From contig NC_092054.1 in assembly GCF_003086295.3 (NCBI RefSeq), forward strand, positions 18,115,878 through 18,179,877: DNA of 64,000 nucleotides. Reading direction: 5' to 3'. Positions 1 through 10,024 of this stretch are shown one piece after another. This DNA is from Arachis hypogaea (lineage: Eukaryota; Streptophyta; Magnoliopsida; Fabales; Fabaceae). Both the position numbers and the translations under genes were made by a program. Position 1 is the first letter of the stretch; each line of letters opens with the position of its first letter. Under the pieces are notes generated by a model, which had not been told where the DNA came from, did no database searches, and saw only the letters and a program-made list of their open reading frames with translations.

Positions 1-341
1 CTTTTCCAAAGTTATGGGCAAATATATCCTCAAAATGCTGTTTTACGTATCGTTATTATTCCTAATTTCCTTCATCCGTTAAATTTGGAGTTTTCCCCTT
101 AAACTAGTCCACAGATATACATAACATATGCAAAAATGAAAATCCGATGTCAGCCCTACCAAAAATGTTGAAATTATAATTTAGGTAAGTTAGTAGATGC
201 TAGATAATTATTGTATACTATAGTATATGGTTAGGCTATATTAGCTTCGTAGCCGTTGAACTTAAAAATAAGACAAATAAATAAATAAACAGGGAATTGA
301 ATCGTGCAGAGTCACGCGTAGAATTGAATTAAGAATATAAA
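1..341. other. AT-rich spacer, no feature seen
   Basis: I see no coding similarity, terminal repeat or RNA gene here. The stretch is AT-rich and ends at the MITE beginning near 345. Confidence 0.6.
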
Positions 342-344
342 TTA

Positions 345-670
345 AGGATTTATTTGGATGAATTTTAGAAAATATTTTTTAAATAGTTTTTTAAATATAC
401 TTTTTAAAAAAATAAAAATAATTTTATATTTGAATATTTGATGTAAAATTATTTTTTATTTAATAATTATATTTAAATATAATAATATAAAAAATATTTA
501 TTTATTTATTTATTTATTTATTATATTAAAAATATTCTTTTAAATAAAAAAATTTTTAAAAAAATATATAAATGATAACTTTTAAAAAAGATACTTATTT
601 TAATTTTTGTAACGTTTTTATTTTTACTATTAAAATTTTGTCGCTTTTTTTAGATTCCAAAAAACATGTG
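345..670 (+). mobile_element. AT-rich MITE, family A copy 1 (degraded)
   Basis: The left end reads AGGATTTATTTGGATG, close to the AGGGTTTGTTTGGGTG end of the better copy at 22871-23252. The interior shares its order of motifs: an ATTTTATATTTGAATAT block, then a TTATATTTAAATATAATAATAT block, then A/T runs. The three bases before it are TTA, as PIF/Tourist elements often have, but the right end is too decayed to confirm a matching duplication. It is non-coding. Family membership is from the matching interior; the superfamily is an inference. Confidence 0.55.
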
Positions 671-892
671 GTTTTATTGATTAGAATTCTAGTAATAGTG
701 ACAAAGTTCATAATATATCGTTAGATATGGTATTTTGTTGGCTATTGGTGATTTTGTTAAGTATAATGTATAGTTTATTGTTGTTGTATTAGGTGATTTA
801 TTGTTTTTGGAACTTCTAATCATGATTAGATTGCATTGTAATTAGGGTGAACTTGTTACTTTGTGATATAGCCAATTAGATGTATATACAAT
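671..892. other. Short AT-rich spacer
   Basis: No recognisable feature. It may hold a lost upstream exon or intron of the PMD relic that begins at about 893. Confidence 0.4.
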
Positions 893-2870
893 ATTAGGAG
901 GCAACAGAACATCCTCTTCATGACCGAGTCATCCTGTACTTGGAGACCGCTGAGTTAAACCACCTGGCAAAGTTGAACAACGAGTTAAATCTCAACTTGG
1001 CCTCTGAAATTTAGTCCGATATTCAGAATGACTTCCATAATTTCGTTGGTCCCAATTAGAACTCCCAAATTTACAACTGTGGCTCCGGCTTGCCCCTGCA
1101 ATCATCTCTGTCACTGGAATGCTGATCTGATGCAATTACATGACATGGTGGACACTACTTAAACGACAGCGTATTGGCTTTGCATCCAAACCCTTCAGAA
1201 AACGCGTCGTTTTAGTTTTTTGCGGGTTAAAACTCTCTTTCTTTTTACTACGACGATCATAAGTTGCAAAACATCAAGAAAACCCTTACACTACGTGGTT
1301 TCTAAAGGGTTTGGACGCGAAACCAATGCGCCATCGTTTAAGTAGTGTCCACCAATCATGCAATTGCGTCAGATCAGTATTCCGGTGATGGAGATGATCG
1401 CAGGGGCAAGTCAGAGTCATGATTATAAATTTGAGGGTTCTAATTGGAGCCAACAAAATTATCGAGATCATTTTGAGTATCGGACCAAATTTCAGGGGCC
1501 AAATTAAGATTTAACTCATTGAACAACCATTGGTTCAAGCTAGATGTGTCTTTAGTCAGTACATTTATTGAGAGATGGTGTCCTGGACGCACACATTCCA
1601 TATATCATTTGGAGAGTGCACTATCACCTTTTAGGACATGATGTACCACTTGAGGTTGCCTATCGATGATGAGGCGGTCAGTGGATGCCTCACGAACTTC
1701 CTACAGTTCATTCTTGATGGGAAGCCAGTTTAAGAATGGTTTGATGAGCTTTTGGGTGAGCTTCCACTGCTAAACAAGGTAAATCAGATTACAGTGCATT
1801 TCACATAGTCTCATGAGCGATTCAGAGTCCTCCCAGTCGATGCTACTGGAGAGACATTGTGTATATATGCACAGGCCTACATTATAATGTTATCTCTACT
1901 CAGTTGTTTGGTGACAAGAATCGGAATCAAGTTCACCTTCGATGGTTACCATTTGTAGCAAAGCTAGATGAGATGGGTAAGTATAGCAGGGGTTCAGTTG
2001 CTCTAGGGTGGTTATGCAGATGCATATGTTGGGTGGCCAACAAGAATGTCACCAACCTAGCCAGCTCGCTACAGCTACTACATTCTTGGATATTCTGGCA
2101 ATTCCCTACACTTAGGCTACACAGTTTTGGCACCTTTTCTTTTCTTTTAGCATCCAAATATGAATGAGTATTTTTCATGTTTGAAATATTTATATAAATG
2201 TATTAAGGTATATATATGTTTAACTAATAGTGAACTTTGTAGGTGGGTGAGGTATCAACCTATGCCGGACGAGAAGGAGCCTATGGTTATTCAGATGCAT
2301 CTTGCATTGGACAGGTTATATGCTCGAGACGTAAGTACTTTAACGTGTTTAGTTGTTTCACAGGTGACTTATATGTTTTCTCTTTTATATTGTTGCGCTA
2401 AGAATAAATTATTTTTTCCAGTTTGTATGGGAGCCAACTTCTACGCATGACATGGTTGACGTAATTCACCCAAGGATACTAGCCATAGAGCACTCAAGGT
2501 TATAGACAGCGGAGATAAGCTTGATCTATTTTGCAATGATTGAGTGACATCAGGTGGATCGAGTGATATTACAGTTTGGTGTGGTACAACCTCGACTAGA
2601 GATGATGCTAAATATAGATATTCTCCACGCCAACGATGGAGAGGTGGAGATTGGTGGTTTCCTGACTAATATCCAATGTGGAATTTACATTGGTAGAATA
2701 GAGCTGATTCCGTCCCTTGTATTCAAAGAGTTGCAAATCTAGGTCCTTCAACACAATTCTTATAGTGGTGGTAATGGGTGGCTGCCAGAGTCTTATCTTG
2801 GGTGATGTATGTTGATCCTAAGCCCACTGAAATCGCAGATGAGGCTCCCCATAGAGTTGAGTTAGAGGCA
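893..2870 (+). pseudogene. Plant mobile domain (PMD, MAIN-like) protein relic
   Basis: Conceptual translation in pieces matches the plant mobile domain, a family known as transposon-associated genes and as domesticated MAIN/MAIL proteins, often annotated as phosphatase 7 long form homologs. Seen in order: HDRVILYLETAELNHLAKLN (about 920-981), LVSTFIERW (about 1550), DEAVSGCLTNFLQFILDGKP (about 1670-1730), YAQAYIIMLLSTQLFGDKN (about 1868-1925), RWLPFVAKLDEMG, LLHSWIFWQFPTLR, then WVRYQPMPDEKEP and RVILQFGVVQPRLE. Two spliceosomal-looking gaps fit introns at about 2168-2242 and 2332-2421. It is broken by a 537-bp element at 982-1518, by in-frame stops (for example 1731-1733) and by frameshifts near 1640. 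Two stops replace expected Trp codons. The 3' end fades near 2870. It is not functional as it stands. Whether it was a host gene or part of a Mutator-like element cannot be decided here. Confidence 0.85.
982..1518. mobile_element. Mutator-type foldback MITE with 9-bp target duplication
   Basis: The element has long imperfect inverted repeats of about 200 bp: 982-1190 pairs with the complement of 1300-1518. The ends read GAGTTAAATCT and its complement. It is flanked by a perfect direct repeat TTGAACAAC (973-981 and 1519-1527). A 9-bp duplication with long TIRs is the Mutator superfamily signature. Removing the element and one repeat copy joins PMD codons in frame (LAKLN followed by NHWFKLD), which confirms the boundaries. 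The interior is about 110 bp and non-coding. Confidence 0.9.
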
Positions 2871-2874
2871 CCTG

Positions 2875-3225
2875 TCAGGGTGCTAGTATCCTACCATGCT
2901 TGACAAAAGATGGGGATGCAAACACAAGTGCAACTGGTGCAACCACAAACATCAAACTCAAAGCTTCCGCTAACCCAGTCGATTGAGCATTCGGAGTTGT
3001 TTCCCATAAACTGGCAATAACATCCCCCAATTTTGCAAACAACTCATGGGTTCTCACCTCTGGAGAACTTCTCTGACAATGAAAATGAACTTGCAATTCT
3101 TTATTGGACCCTATGACAAACGTATCGTACTTTACACCGCTTGACAATAGAGATCTTATAAAATAATTTCTCCACCCACTTTGTTCCACACACCCCGAGT
3201 TTCTGTAATATACTGTTTTGGACAT
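2875..3225 (-). pseudogene. Mutator-like (MURA) N-terminal fragment
   Basis: A 116-residue open frame on the minus strand carries VYYRNSG near its start, then TFVIGSNKELQVHFHCQRS, SPEVRTHELFAKLGDV and a VASPSF-like stretch (VFASPSF). As I know the family, legume Mutator-like transposases have a ubiquitin-like N-terminal region with this order: VYYNG, a DLQVLFHCRRQFPEVRTPEL-like block, a Ser/Asn-rich linker, then VASPSFAVDL. The zinc-finger and DDE transposase parts are absent. The frame ends where the PMD relic ends, so it is probably a truncated or captured fragment. Part of the usual N terminus looks deleted between residues 10 and 35. Assigned by memory of the family, not by a search. Confidence 0.55.
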
Positions 3226-3611
3226 CGATGAAACTATTTTATGAACAGATAGAAATACCCAATGGCTATTTGTCTATAAATTTTATACCATCTCTTTTGC
3301 TCTTCTAAATCTTTCCTGTATAGTGCACAACAATTGAGAAACTATCCTTACTAGACATTGTATTTGTTCACTCTACATCACAATAACATTCAACCAATAT
3401 TTATAGAGCAATCCACATTTATAAATTACCATAACTCCTCGTGGTTTATTCTTTGTCTTTTTCCCTCATAAACCACTGTCAGTTGTTGTGCTTTCTTTTT
3501 TGTTTTCGTGTCATCATAAACCACTACAACTCATGAAAATTTACACATAAAATTCTAAAATGCTACAACTCATAGCACTTTATAACGTGAATGCTTAGCT
3601 TCCCAGTCACG
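3226..3611. other. Non-coding stretch, possible upstream region of the MURA fragment
   Basis: AT-rich. It contains several copies of a TAAACCACT motif and CATAACTCCTCGTGG, which could be remnants of Mutator terminal repeats, but no clear inverted partner is visible. No ORF is supported. Confidence 0.35.
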
Positions 3612-3837
3612 TGTATAGTGTAAGTTAGGAGTTGTTAGATTACTAATTATAGTAGTCTAGCTTAGCAAAGTTAGTTAGAGCTGTTAGAATTAGAATTCAC
3701 ATAGTGCAATAAGTAGTGTTAGTATATATACATGTAAGTGATATTATTGTAAGTGTATTTCACCATTCTTGTTATCAAGTGCAAATCACTAGTTTTTTTC
3801 TCTTTGGTTTCTCTGAGTTTCTAGTGTGTTCTTGCCA
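3612..3837 (+). repeat. Copia 5' LTR
   Basis: Aligns along its length with 26773-26974: shared GAATTCACATAGTGCA, AGTATATATACATGT, TTCACCATTCTTGTTAT and the end TTGCCA. It is slightly longer than the 3' copy because of a small insertion near 3645-3670. The TATATATACATGT stretch is a plausible LTR promoter TATA box (inference). Confidence 0.75.
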
Positions 3838-4205
3838 CGTTACCGCACCTTCAACATGGTGCGGCAAATGTGGAAGGTGGAATACATTGAGAAATAGATT
3901 GAGAACGAAGAAACTTGATCAGAATTCATTGCCAATTTTGCAATAATTTAACAATACGAAATGGTGGTCCAAAGTTCCTAAATCACCCATTTCTTGTTCT
4001 GATTCATTCAAGTTCTTGAAATCAATTTCTTATCACTATACAACACTGAAAATTACACACACGAAAATCCACAAACAAGACAAGTTGAGGAAAATGTGCA
4101 AAGAAGGTTTGTGAGGGAAAGAAGGAAACCTTTTCATCTAAAAAAAATATATGTGCAAGCACCACTACTAACAAGACACAGCTCCATCAATCTATCAAAG
4201 GGATA
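3838..4205 (+). other. Copia leader, no intact gag or integrase
   Basis: The sequence between the 5' LTR and the reverse transcriptase relic shows no zinc knuckle or HHCC/DDE motif in any frame I could read, so gag, protease and integrase appear deleted. Confidence 0.45.
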
Positions 4206-5199
4206 GTGAGGTATCCACTTTCTCATTTTATGTCATATAATTCCTTATCTGCATCACGTAAAGCATTTTCATTTGCACTGGTCGATGATGGAGAGCCAAA
4301 ATGCGTTGAGGAAGCAATCACCCATGCTGTTGTTGGCAAGAGACAATCAATGCTGAATTCAAGGCATTTGAGATGAACAAGACTTGGAGTTCACTGCCCT
4401 ACCACAAGGGAAGAAAGTCATCAAAGTAAATGGGTGTTTAAGATAAGCACAATCTAGATGGTTCGATTAAGAGACATAAGGCCCATTTAATTGCAAAAAG
4501 ATTCATGCAAGTGGCTAGAATTGACTACCTAGACACATTTAGTCCTTTGGTGAAGCTCAAAACATTGCAAATTATGCTAGCTTTTACTGGAAAGGTTAGA
4601 TGTTGAAGCAAGTTTATGTGAATATGATGTTTTTGCATGGTGATCTTAAAGAAGAAGTATACATGAAGCCTCCACAAGGGTTGAAAGTAGAAGAAAGAAT
4701 GGTGCACAAGTTAGATTAGTTGCTTTATGGATTGAAATAAGCGAGTAAGCAGTGGAATCATAAGCTTCATTCAGTTTTAATAGAAGCAGGCTATACAAAA
4801 TTAGATTTTGATAATTGTCTATTCACAGAGGGTACAAAAATGAGCTCCACAACCTTGCTAGTGTACATTAACGATCTTGTTATAGCTAAAAATAATGAGA
4901 GGGAGATAGATCAAATCAAGAGAATTTTAAACGATTCATTCAAAATTAAAGACATAGGAGATTTGAAGTTCTTTTTAGAAAGGAGGTAGCTAGATTAAAA
5001 GAAGGGATTGCTCTCTATCAACGAAAATATGTGATAGATTTGTTGAAGGATACAAAGTTTGAGAATTGCAAGCTTGCGAACACATCCATGCATTACACAG
5101 TGAAGTTGTCTAGAGAGGATTCAACATCGTTATAAGACCAAGCGGCCTATAGAAGATTAGTGAGGAGTCTCTTGTACTTGGCAAACATGAGATCAGCCA
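4206..5199 (+). pseudogene. Copia reverse transcriptase relic (5' part)
   Basis: Pieces in shifting frames match copia reverse transcriptase: YPLSHFMSYNSLS at the start, a KVIKVNGCLR-like segment near 4415-4440, KAHLIAKRFMQ, DTFSPLVKLKTLQIMLA (about 4530-4580), VYMKPPQGLK (about 4657-4690), SSTTLLVYINDLVI (about 4850, where the family has the catalytic YVDD; here Y-I-N-D), YQRKYVIDLLKDTKFENCK and YRRLVRSLLYLANMRSAT just before the CACTA insertion at 5200. There are many stops and frameshifts. The YVDD to YIND change removes one catalytic aspartate. The gene continues at 8042 and 26587. Confidence 0.8.
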
Positions 5200-5695
5200 C
5201 ATTACAAGAAAAACGCTGAGTACTGTCGGATTTACCATCGAATTCATCAAATAAATCTGTCGGTAATTAGTTTACCATCGGATTTACTGTTGTCCTGAAG
5301 TTGACGGTATAAGTAGCGTTGGAAGCTGTTTATCGGCGGATTATTTCGTCCGGTGCTAATTACTGGTAGATTTTTCATCGATTTTTTCAATGAATTTGTC
5401 GAGACAGAGTTGCTGATAACCGTCGGATTATTCTAACGATAACTTTGGCGCCATATCACGTGTTTTGATGCCAAGTTGCCATCAGATCTGTCTGCCGGTA
5501 AATCCTACGCTTGTTTTTTTGGCACAATTAAGCCACAATTAATAGTCAAATTAAAACTTGTGTTAACAAAATTAGGGCAAAAATTCAAAATTACCAGAAA
5601 TCAACAAATTACTTTATTAAAAATAAATGGTATGAATATAATAAAATGTCATAGAAGTAGAATACAATAAAATAGACATAAAACAAATTAAATTC

Positions 5696-6400
5696 CTAAA
5701 CCCTATCGTCATCGTCTATCCCCTGCTGAAGTGGCAGAGTAGGTGCTGATGTTGGTGCCCTACCAGTAGCCCAGCAACGTCGCTGCCTCCAACGCGCATC
5801 TGCTTGTTGTACACCTCCATCTACTCTTGCAAATGATCTAGTTGCTCCAGCTTCTCCGTCAGGTCTGAGTTGATGGCAACGACTCCTCCCACGCGGGCAA
5901 GAAGGTCGTCGTACCCCTGCTCAGATTGCTCTGCTTGTTGGTGAAGCTCTTGTGTCAGCTTCTGCACCTACTCTCTCAAGTCGACAACTTCTTGGAGATC
6001 AGCAGGACTGGTGACAGAGGCAAAGGCAGAGAAAGATGCCAATGTGGAGGAGCGGAGGTCATTGGCGAAGAACGACACTAATCCAAAGCGGTGATTCTTG
6101 TAGGTTTCAGAGGCAGTCTCGTGCCAAATCCTATCATAATCTACCACTGAGGTCTCGGAGCTGACTTCGTCGTTCCCACTAGGCAGCTGAGATTGCTGCG
6201 TTGCATCCTCTAATCTCTACATGTAATCCTCCTGTGTCACACATGTTATGAATAGGATAACAGTTAATTGACTTTAAACCAAATTAATTTGAAACTTAGA
6301 ATTAATTGAAACTCACATAATAGGCCACAAACCGTTCGTCAGTAAATCTCTCCTTGTTGGCCTTCAAGATATGGGTATACTTGTTGACATGCATAAATCT
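5696..6400 (-). pseudogene. Plant transposase Ptta/En/Spm-type protein, C-terminal exons
   Basis: Reading the minus strand, a short exon (about 6400-6316) gives THILKANKERFTDERFVAYY. After an intron comes EDYM-stop-RLEDATQQSQLPSG, IWHETASETYKNHRFGLVSF, FFANDLRSST and a coiled-coil-like QKLTQELHQQAEQSEQGYDD segment ending near IDDDDRV at 5696. The IWHE...TYKN...YGLGSFFADNLR order is the signature I know from the Ptta/En/Spm C-terminal region carried by plant CACTA elements. Three in-frame TAG codons replace expected Gln codons (C-to-T changes), and a frameshift is likely near 5760. The upstream part of the gene is not visible; the tandem array at 6395-7335 lies where its next intron should be. 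Confidence 0.75.
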
Positions 6401-7335
6401 AATGCAAAAGTAATATGCAAAACTTTAAGTATGAATTAGATTGGACTATTTACTCTTAATTAGATTCAAGTTAATATAATCAAGCACAATAAGATGTGAC
6501 ATGCATATAAATCTCATACAAAAAGCAGTATGCAAAATTTTAAGTATGAATTAGATTCAACTATTTATTCTTAATTTGAGTCAAGTTAACATAATCAAGC
6601 ACAATAAGATGTGATATGTATATAAATTCAATGCAAAAGTAATATACAAAACTTTAAGTATAAATTAGATTGAACTATTTATTCTTAATTAAAGTCAAGT
6701 TAACATAATCAAGCACAATAAAATGTGACATGCACATAAATCCAATGCAAAAGCAATATACAAAACTTTAACTATGAATTAGATTGAACTATTTATTCTT
6801 AATTAGATTCAAGTTAACATAATCAAGCACAATAAGATGTGACATGCATATAAATCTAATGCAAAAATAATATGCAAAACTTTAATTATGAATTAGATTC
6901 AACTATTTATTCTTAATTAGAGTCAAGTTAACATAATCAACTACAATAAGATGTGACATGTATATAAATCCAATGCAAAAGTAATATACAAAACTTTAAG
7001 TATGAAATAGATTGAACTATTTATTTTTAATTAGATTCAAGTTAACATAATCAAGCATAATAAGATGTGACATGCATATAAATGCAATGTAAAAGTAATA
7101 TGTAAAACTTTAAGTATGAATTAAATTCAGCTATTTATTCTTAATTAGATTAAAATTAACATTGTCAAGCACAATAAGATGTGACATACATATAAATCTA
7201 ATCTAAAAGCATTATGCAAAACTTTATGTATGAATTAGATTCAACTATTTATTCTTAATTAGAGTCAAATTAATATAATCAAGCACAATAAGAGGTGACA
7301 TGTATATAAATCCAATGCATGAAGCAATATGCAAA
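6395..7335. repeat. Tandem array, about 8 copies of a 113-117-bp unit
   Basis: Recurring landmarks AAGATGTGACATGCATATAA, GCAAAACTTTAAGTATGAAT, GATTCAACTATTTATTCTTA and CAAGTTAACATAATCAAGCA repeat in the same order about every 115 bp (for example at about 6492, 6608, 6722, 6836 and 6951). Copies differ by scattered substitutions and small indels. The array sits inside the CACTA element, apparently in an intron of the Ptta-type gene. Confidence 0.9.
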
Positions 7336-7810
7336 TCCTAAATCCCAATTTTACAGTAACATAATTTAATTTCTAAACCCCAAATTCACAGAATATTGTT
7401 TAATTTGTTTTTAAAATATATATTAAAATAATTTCACAGCAAAATAGAAACATTAATAGTAGAAAGGCTAACTTACTTGAAATGGAGGAGGTGGCCGGCG
7501 GCATAGGCGAGACGGCACAGTTTTTTCATGAGCAGAAGCGCGACTCTAGCAACTCTCTTGACGAGGAGACGGGTTAGCGCAAGGAGACGAGGGAGGCAGC
7601 GATAGCAGGCGTCTACAGCGGTGGCGGTGTTGGTGCAATGGCGGTGAGAGGAAAGGGACAGAGATAGACGGAGAAAAGAGGGTAGAGATAGAGGAGATTT
7701 CAAAAATGAAGGGGGAGAGGGTTCGTGGTTCGAATTTAGGAGGTAGATAGCTCTGACGGTAACACGGTGCGGATCACCAAAACGCAGCATTCCATTAAAA
7801 GTGTCTATCA
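7336..7810. other. CACTA 5' (minus-sense) leader region
   Basis: AT-rich to about 7470, then a GC-richer segment (7475-7760). It lies between the tandem array and the right subterminal repeats, where a CACTA promoter and 5' UTR would be. A 112-residue minus-strand open frame here is rich in Leu, Ser and Arg and looks like untranslated sequence. Confidence 0.4.
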
Positions 7811-8041
7811 TCGGATTTTTCCGATAATAAATCCGACGCTACATTTGGTGCCTATTTGCCTTGTTTTTTTGCCAAATATTACCGACAACTTTACTGTCGG
7901 AAGAGGATATCCTCTGGTAGTTATTTGGCATGACAAATCCCACAACAAATTTGTTGCTAAATTCGTGGGTAAAACTGACGCTAATGTGCGACGCTGAATC
8001 TGACGATAAATCTGACTGTACTCAGTGTATTTTTTGTAATG

Positions 8042-8411
8042 ACATAAACTACACAGTTAGGAAGCTGAGTTAGTTTTTAGACTGCCCAACACTCAATCAT
8101 ATGCAAGTTGCACATCGCGTTTTGAGGTACCTCAAGGCTGCAGTAGTAGTAGAGTTGTTTTTCACTTGCAAGCCAGATTAGAATGTGACAGGATTTTCAA
8201 ACTCAGATTGGGTAGCTTGCCAAGACACAAGGAAGTCCGTCTCAGCTTATTGCTTCTATTTGGAGAATTCATTAATGTAATGAAAGAGCAAAAAGTAATT
8301 CATTGTGACTTTTTTATCATCAGAAGTAGAGTATTGAACTTTAGCGGGGGCCACAAAGGAAGCCGAGTAGATAAGTTACATATTGGATGATTTGTAAGTT
8401 CCTTTCACTAA
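8042..8411 (+). pseudogene. Copia RNase H relic (middle part)
   Basis: Translation matches copia RNase H: FLDCPTLNHMQVAHRVLRYL, then LFFTCKPD, VTGFSNSDWVACQDTRKSVS with AYCFYL, SSEVEY and AGATKEAE. This is the usual SDADWAGCPDTRRSTTGYC...SSAEAEYRALA region. Stops occur where Gln or Trp is expected. It ends with VPFTK at the PIF insertion site (8409-8411 TAA) and resumes at 26587 in the same frame. Confidence 0.85.
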
Positions 8412-10024
8412 CACACTGTTTGGTTCAATAGAAAACAGAAAGAAAGGAAATGCAATGAAGGAAAATGGAGAGAAAACTTTATTTTCCATTGTTTGGATGT
8501 GAATGGAAACTGGAAGGAAAGTGAAAATAGTGGCGTGGGACCCACATCCAACTTTTCCTTCCAAAGTTGCGAAAAAAACTAATGACAACTCTACAATGAA
8601 AGTAAAATGACAAATTTACCCATGCTGTTAACATCGAAGAAAAATTCCTAATGTAAGCTATCTATTTCTGAAACTTGGAGAGACTTCTCTTCTCCATCGC
8701 ATCTTCATCGTTGTGCTCGACAGTGCTACCGTGGCTTCATTTTCGTTGTCCATAAGCCACGGCAGTTTCGTCATTGTCGTGACAGCTCTTTCTCCTCTTC
8801 ATCCTTGCAAATTCAAGCCAAAGGTGAGTTCTTTTTCGTTCGATTTTGTACTTTTTCCAAAAACAAACTGGGAAAATAATCATGCACATAGTATGTGCTC
8901 TTTTTTTTTCAACTGAGATCCTCTTGCTTTGATTTCTTGTTGTTGCTCCTCAAATCTACCATTTTGTGCATGCTTGCTTGCTAGGTTTCGGCTTGTGAAA
9001 TCTAGATACTCCATACAGTTCGACAGTAGAAGGTGCCTGCTGCGTAGTGTTTGGCTTGTGTGTGTTGGTGATTTCTGTTTGGGTATTGTTGCTCTATTCA
9101 AAAGCTGAATTAATATATATGATATTGTGAACTATTTTTTATTAATTTCTGCATGTTTGATTTCGTAATTTTATTTTTTATTTTTTCTCCTCTTTTTAAT
9201 TGATTTGATTTCTTCATTACCTGCTTCATTTGCAAACAAGTGTAGTGATTAACTGAATCAATATTATAGTTATAATTTATTCAAAAGTCCAAAGCTTCCT
9301 AAATGGTAAAAAAATCATAAATTAAAAAATTTTTTGATGACCCAAAAGCATAAAACATGATTAAAATTAAATACACCCAGTCCGAAATCCCCCATCATGA
9401 AAGAGCCAAAAAATTGTAATAACAAGGAAAAAAAGGTCACTTCTTTTAACCAAATAATGAAAAAAAATGAATTAGCTGTGGTTGAATTGGAAGTGAAAAA
9501 CTTTGTTTACAGAATGCTTAGGTTTTGTTAGGATTTTATTTATTTATTTATTTTTGTGAATTAGATCACTTTCAATTTCAAGTTCAAGTTCAAAGGTTCA
9601 AGCTTTGTGTTCGAACTTCAAAGAGAAGGTACTAACTTAAGAGTACCTACATGGGAGTACATATCACCCTTTATCTTTAGAAATTGTTTGTAAATTGCTA
9701 TTTATTATTTGAGTTTTTAGTTTTGTTTTATGTTAAAAAATTTTAAATTGAAACGAGGCCAATGAAATAATCAACGAATTATAGGGTAAATAATTAAAGG
9801 TTAAAAATGTTTACTAAAAACATTTATTGTTTGGAAGTATGTTCATTTTTTCAACTGGTTAGATCTTATCTTCAGTTGCTATGATTGTTTTATTTTAAAT
9901 TTTGTATTAAAATAACATGAAAAAAAGCGACCATTACTATAAGTACAAAATATTTGGACATTCCTCTTTTTACGATCTTTGATAGAATTTAAAGAAAATT
10001 AATGGACATAGAGCATAGCACAAA
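8412..10024 (+). other. PIF/Harbinger 5' leader and intron region
   Basis: After the terminal repeat, a pyrimidine-rich, GC-richer stretch at about 8690-8823 looks like a 5' UTR exon ending at AAAG/GTGAGT (8824). The rest is AT-rich intron-like sequence with no protein similarity. It is interrupted at 10025 by the gypsy element and continues at 21638. Confidence 0.5.

Larger units (their letters stand above)
5200..8041 (-). mobile_element. CACTA (En/Spm-type) transposon
   Basis: The termini are inverted repeats: CATTACAAGAAAAACGCTGA at the left and the complement of CATTACAAAAAATACACTGA at the right, a one-base variant of the usual CACTACAAGAAAA end. Subterminal copies of a GTCGGATTTA-like motif occur at both sides (5218-5440 and 7810-8030). 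It interrupts copia between codons for RSAT and LNYTV. The flanking triplets are CCA and ACA, an imperfect 3-bp duplication. Inside are the 3' end of a Ptta-type gene on the minus strand and a tandem repeat array. No transposase core was recognised, so it is probably non-autonomous. Confidence 0.85.

Noticed and set aside
6395..7335. CRISPR-like array
   Set aside because: The units are about 115 bp head-to-tail tandem repeats without short repeats and unique spacers, in a plant transposon.
7473..7811. 112-codon minus-strand frame
   Set aside because: Low-complexity Leu/Ser/Arg-rich reading of the CACTA leader, without any recognised motif.
9601..9700. Possible exon near TCAAGTTCAAGTTCAAAGG
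   Set aside because: It is a short simple repeat inside the PIF leader; no frame or splice pattern supports an exon.
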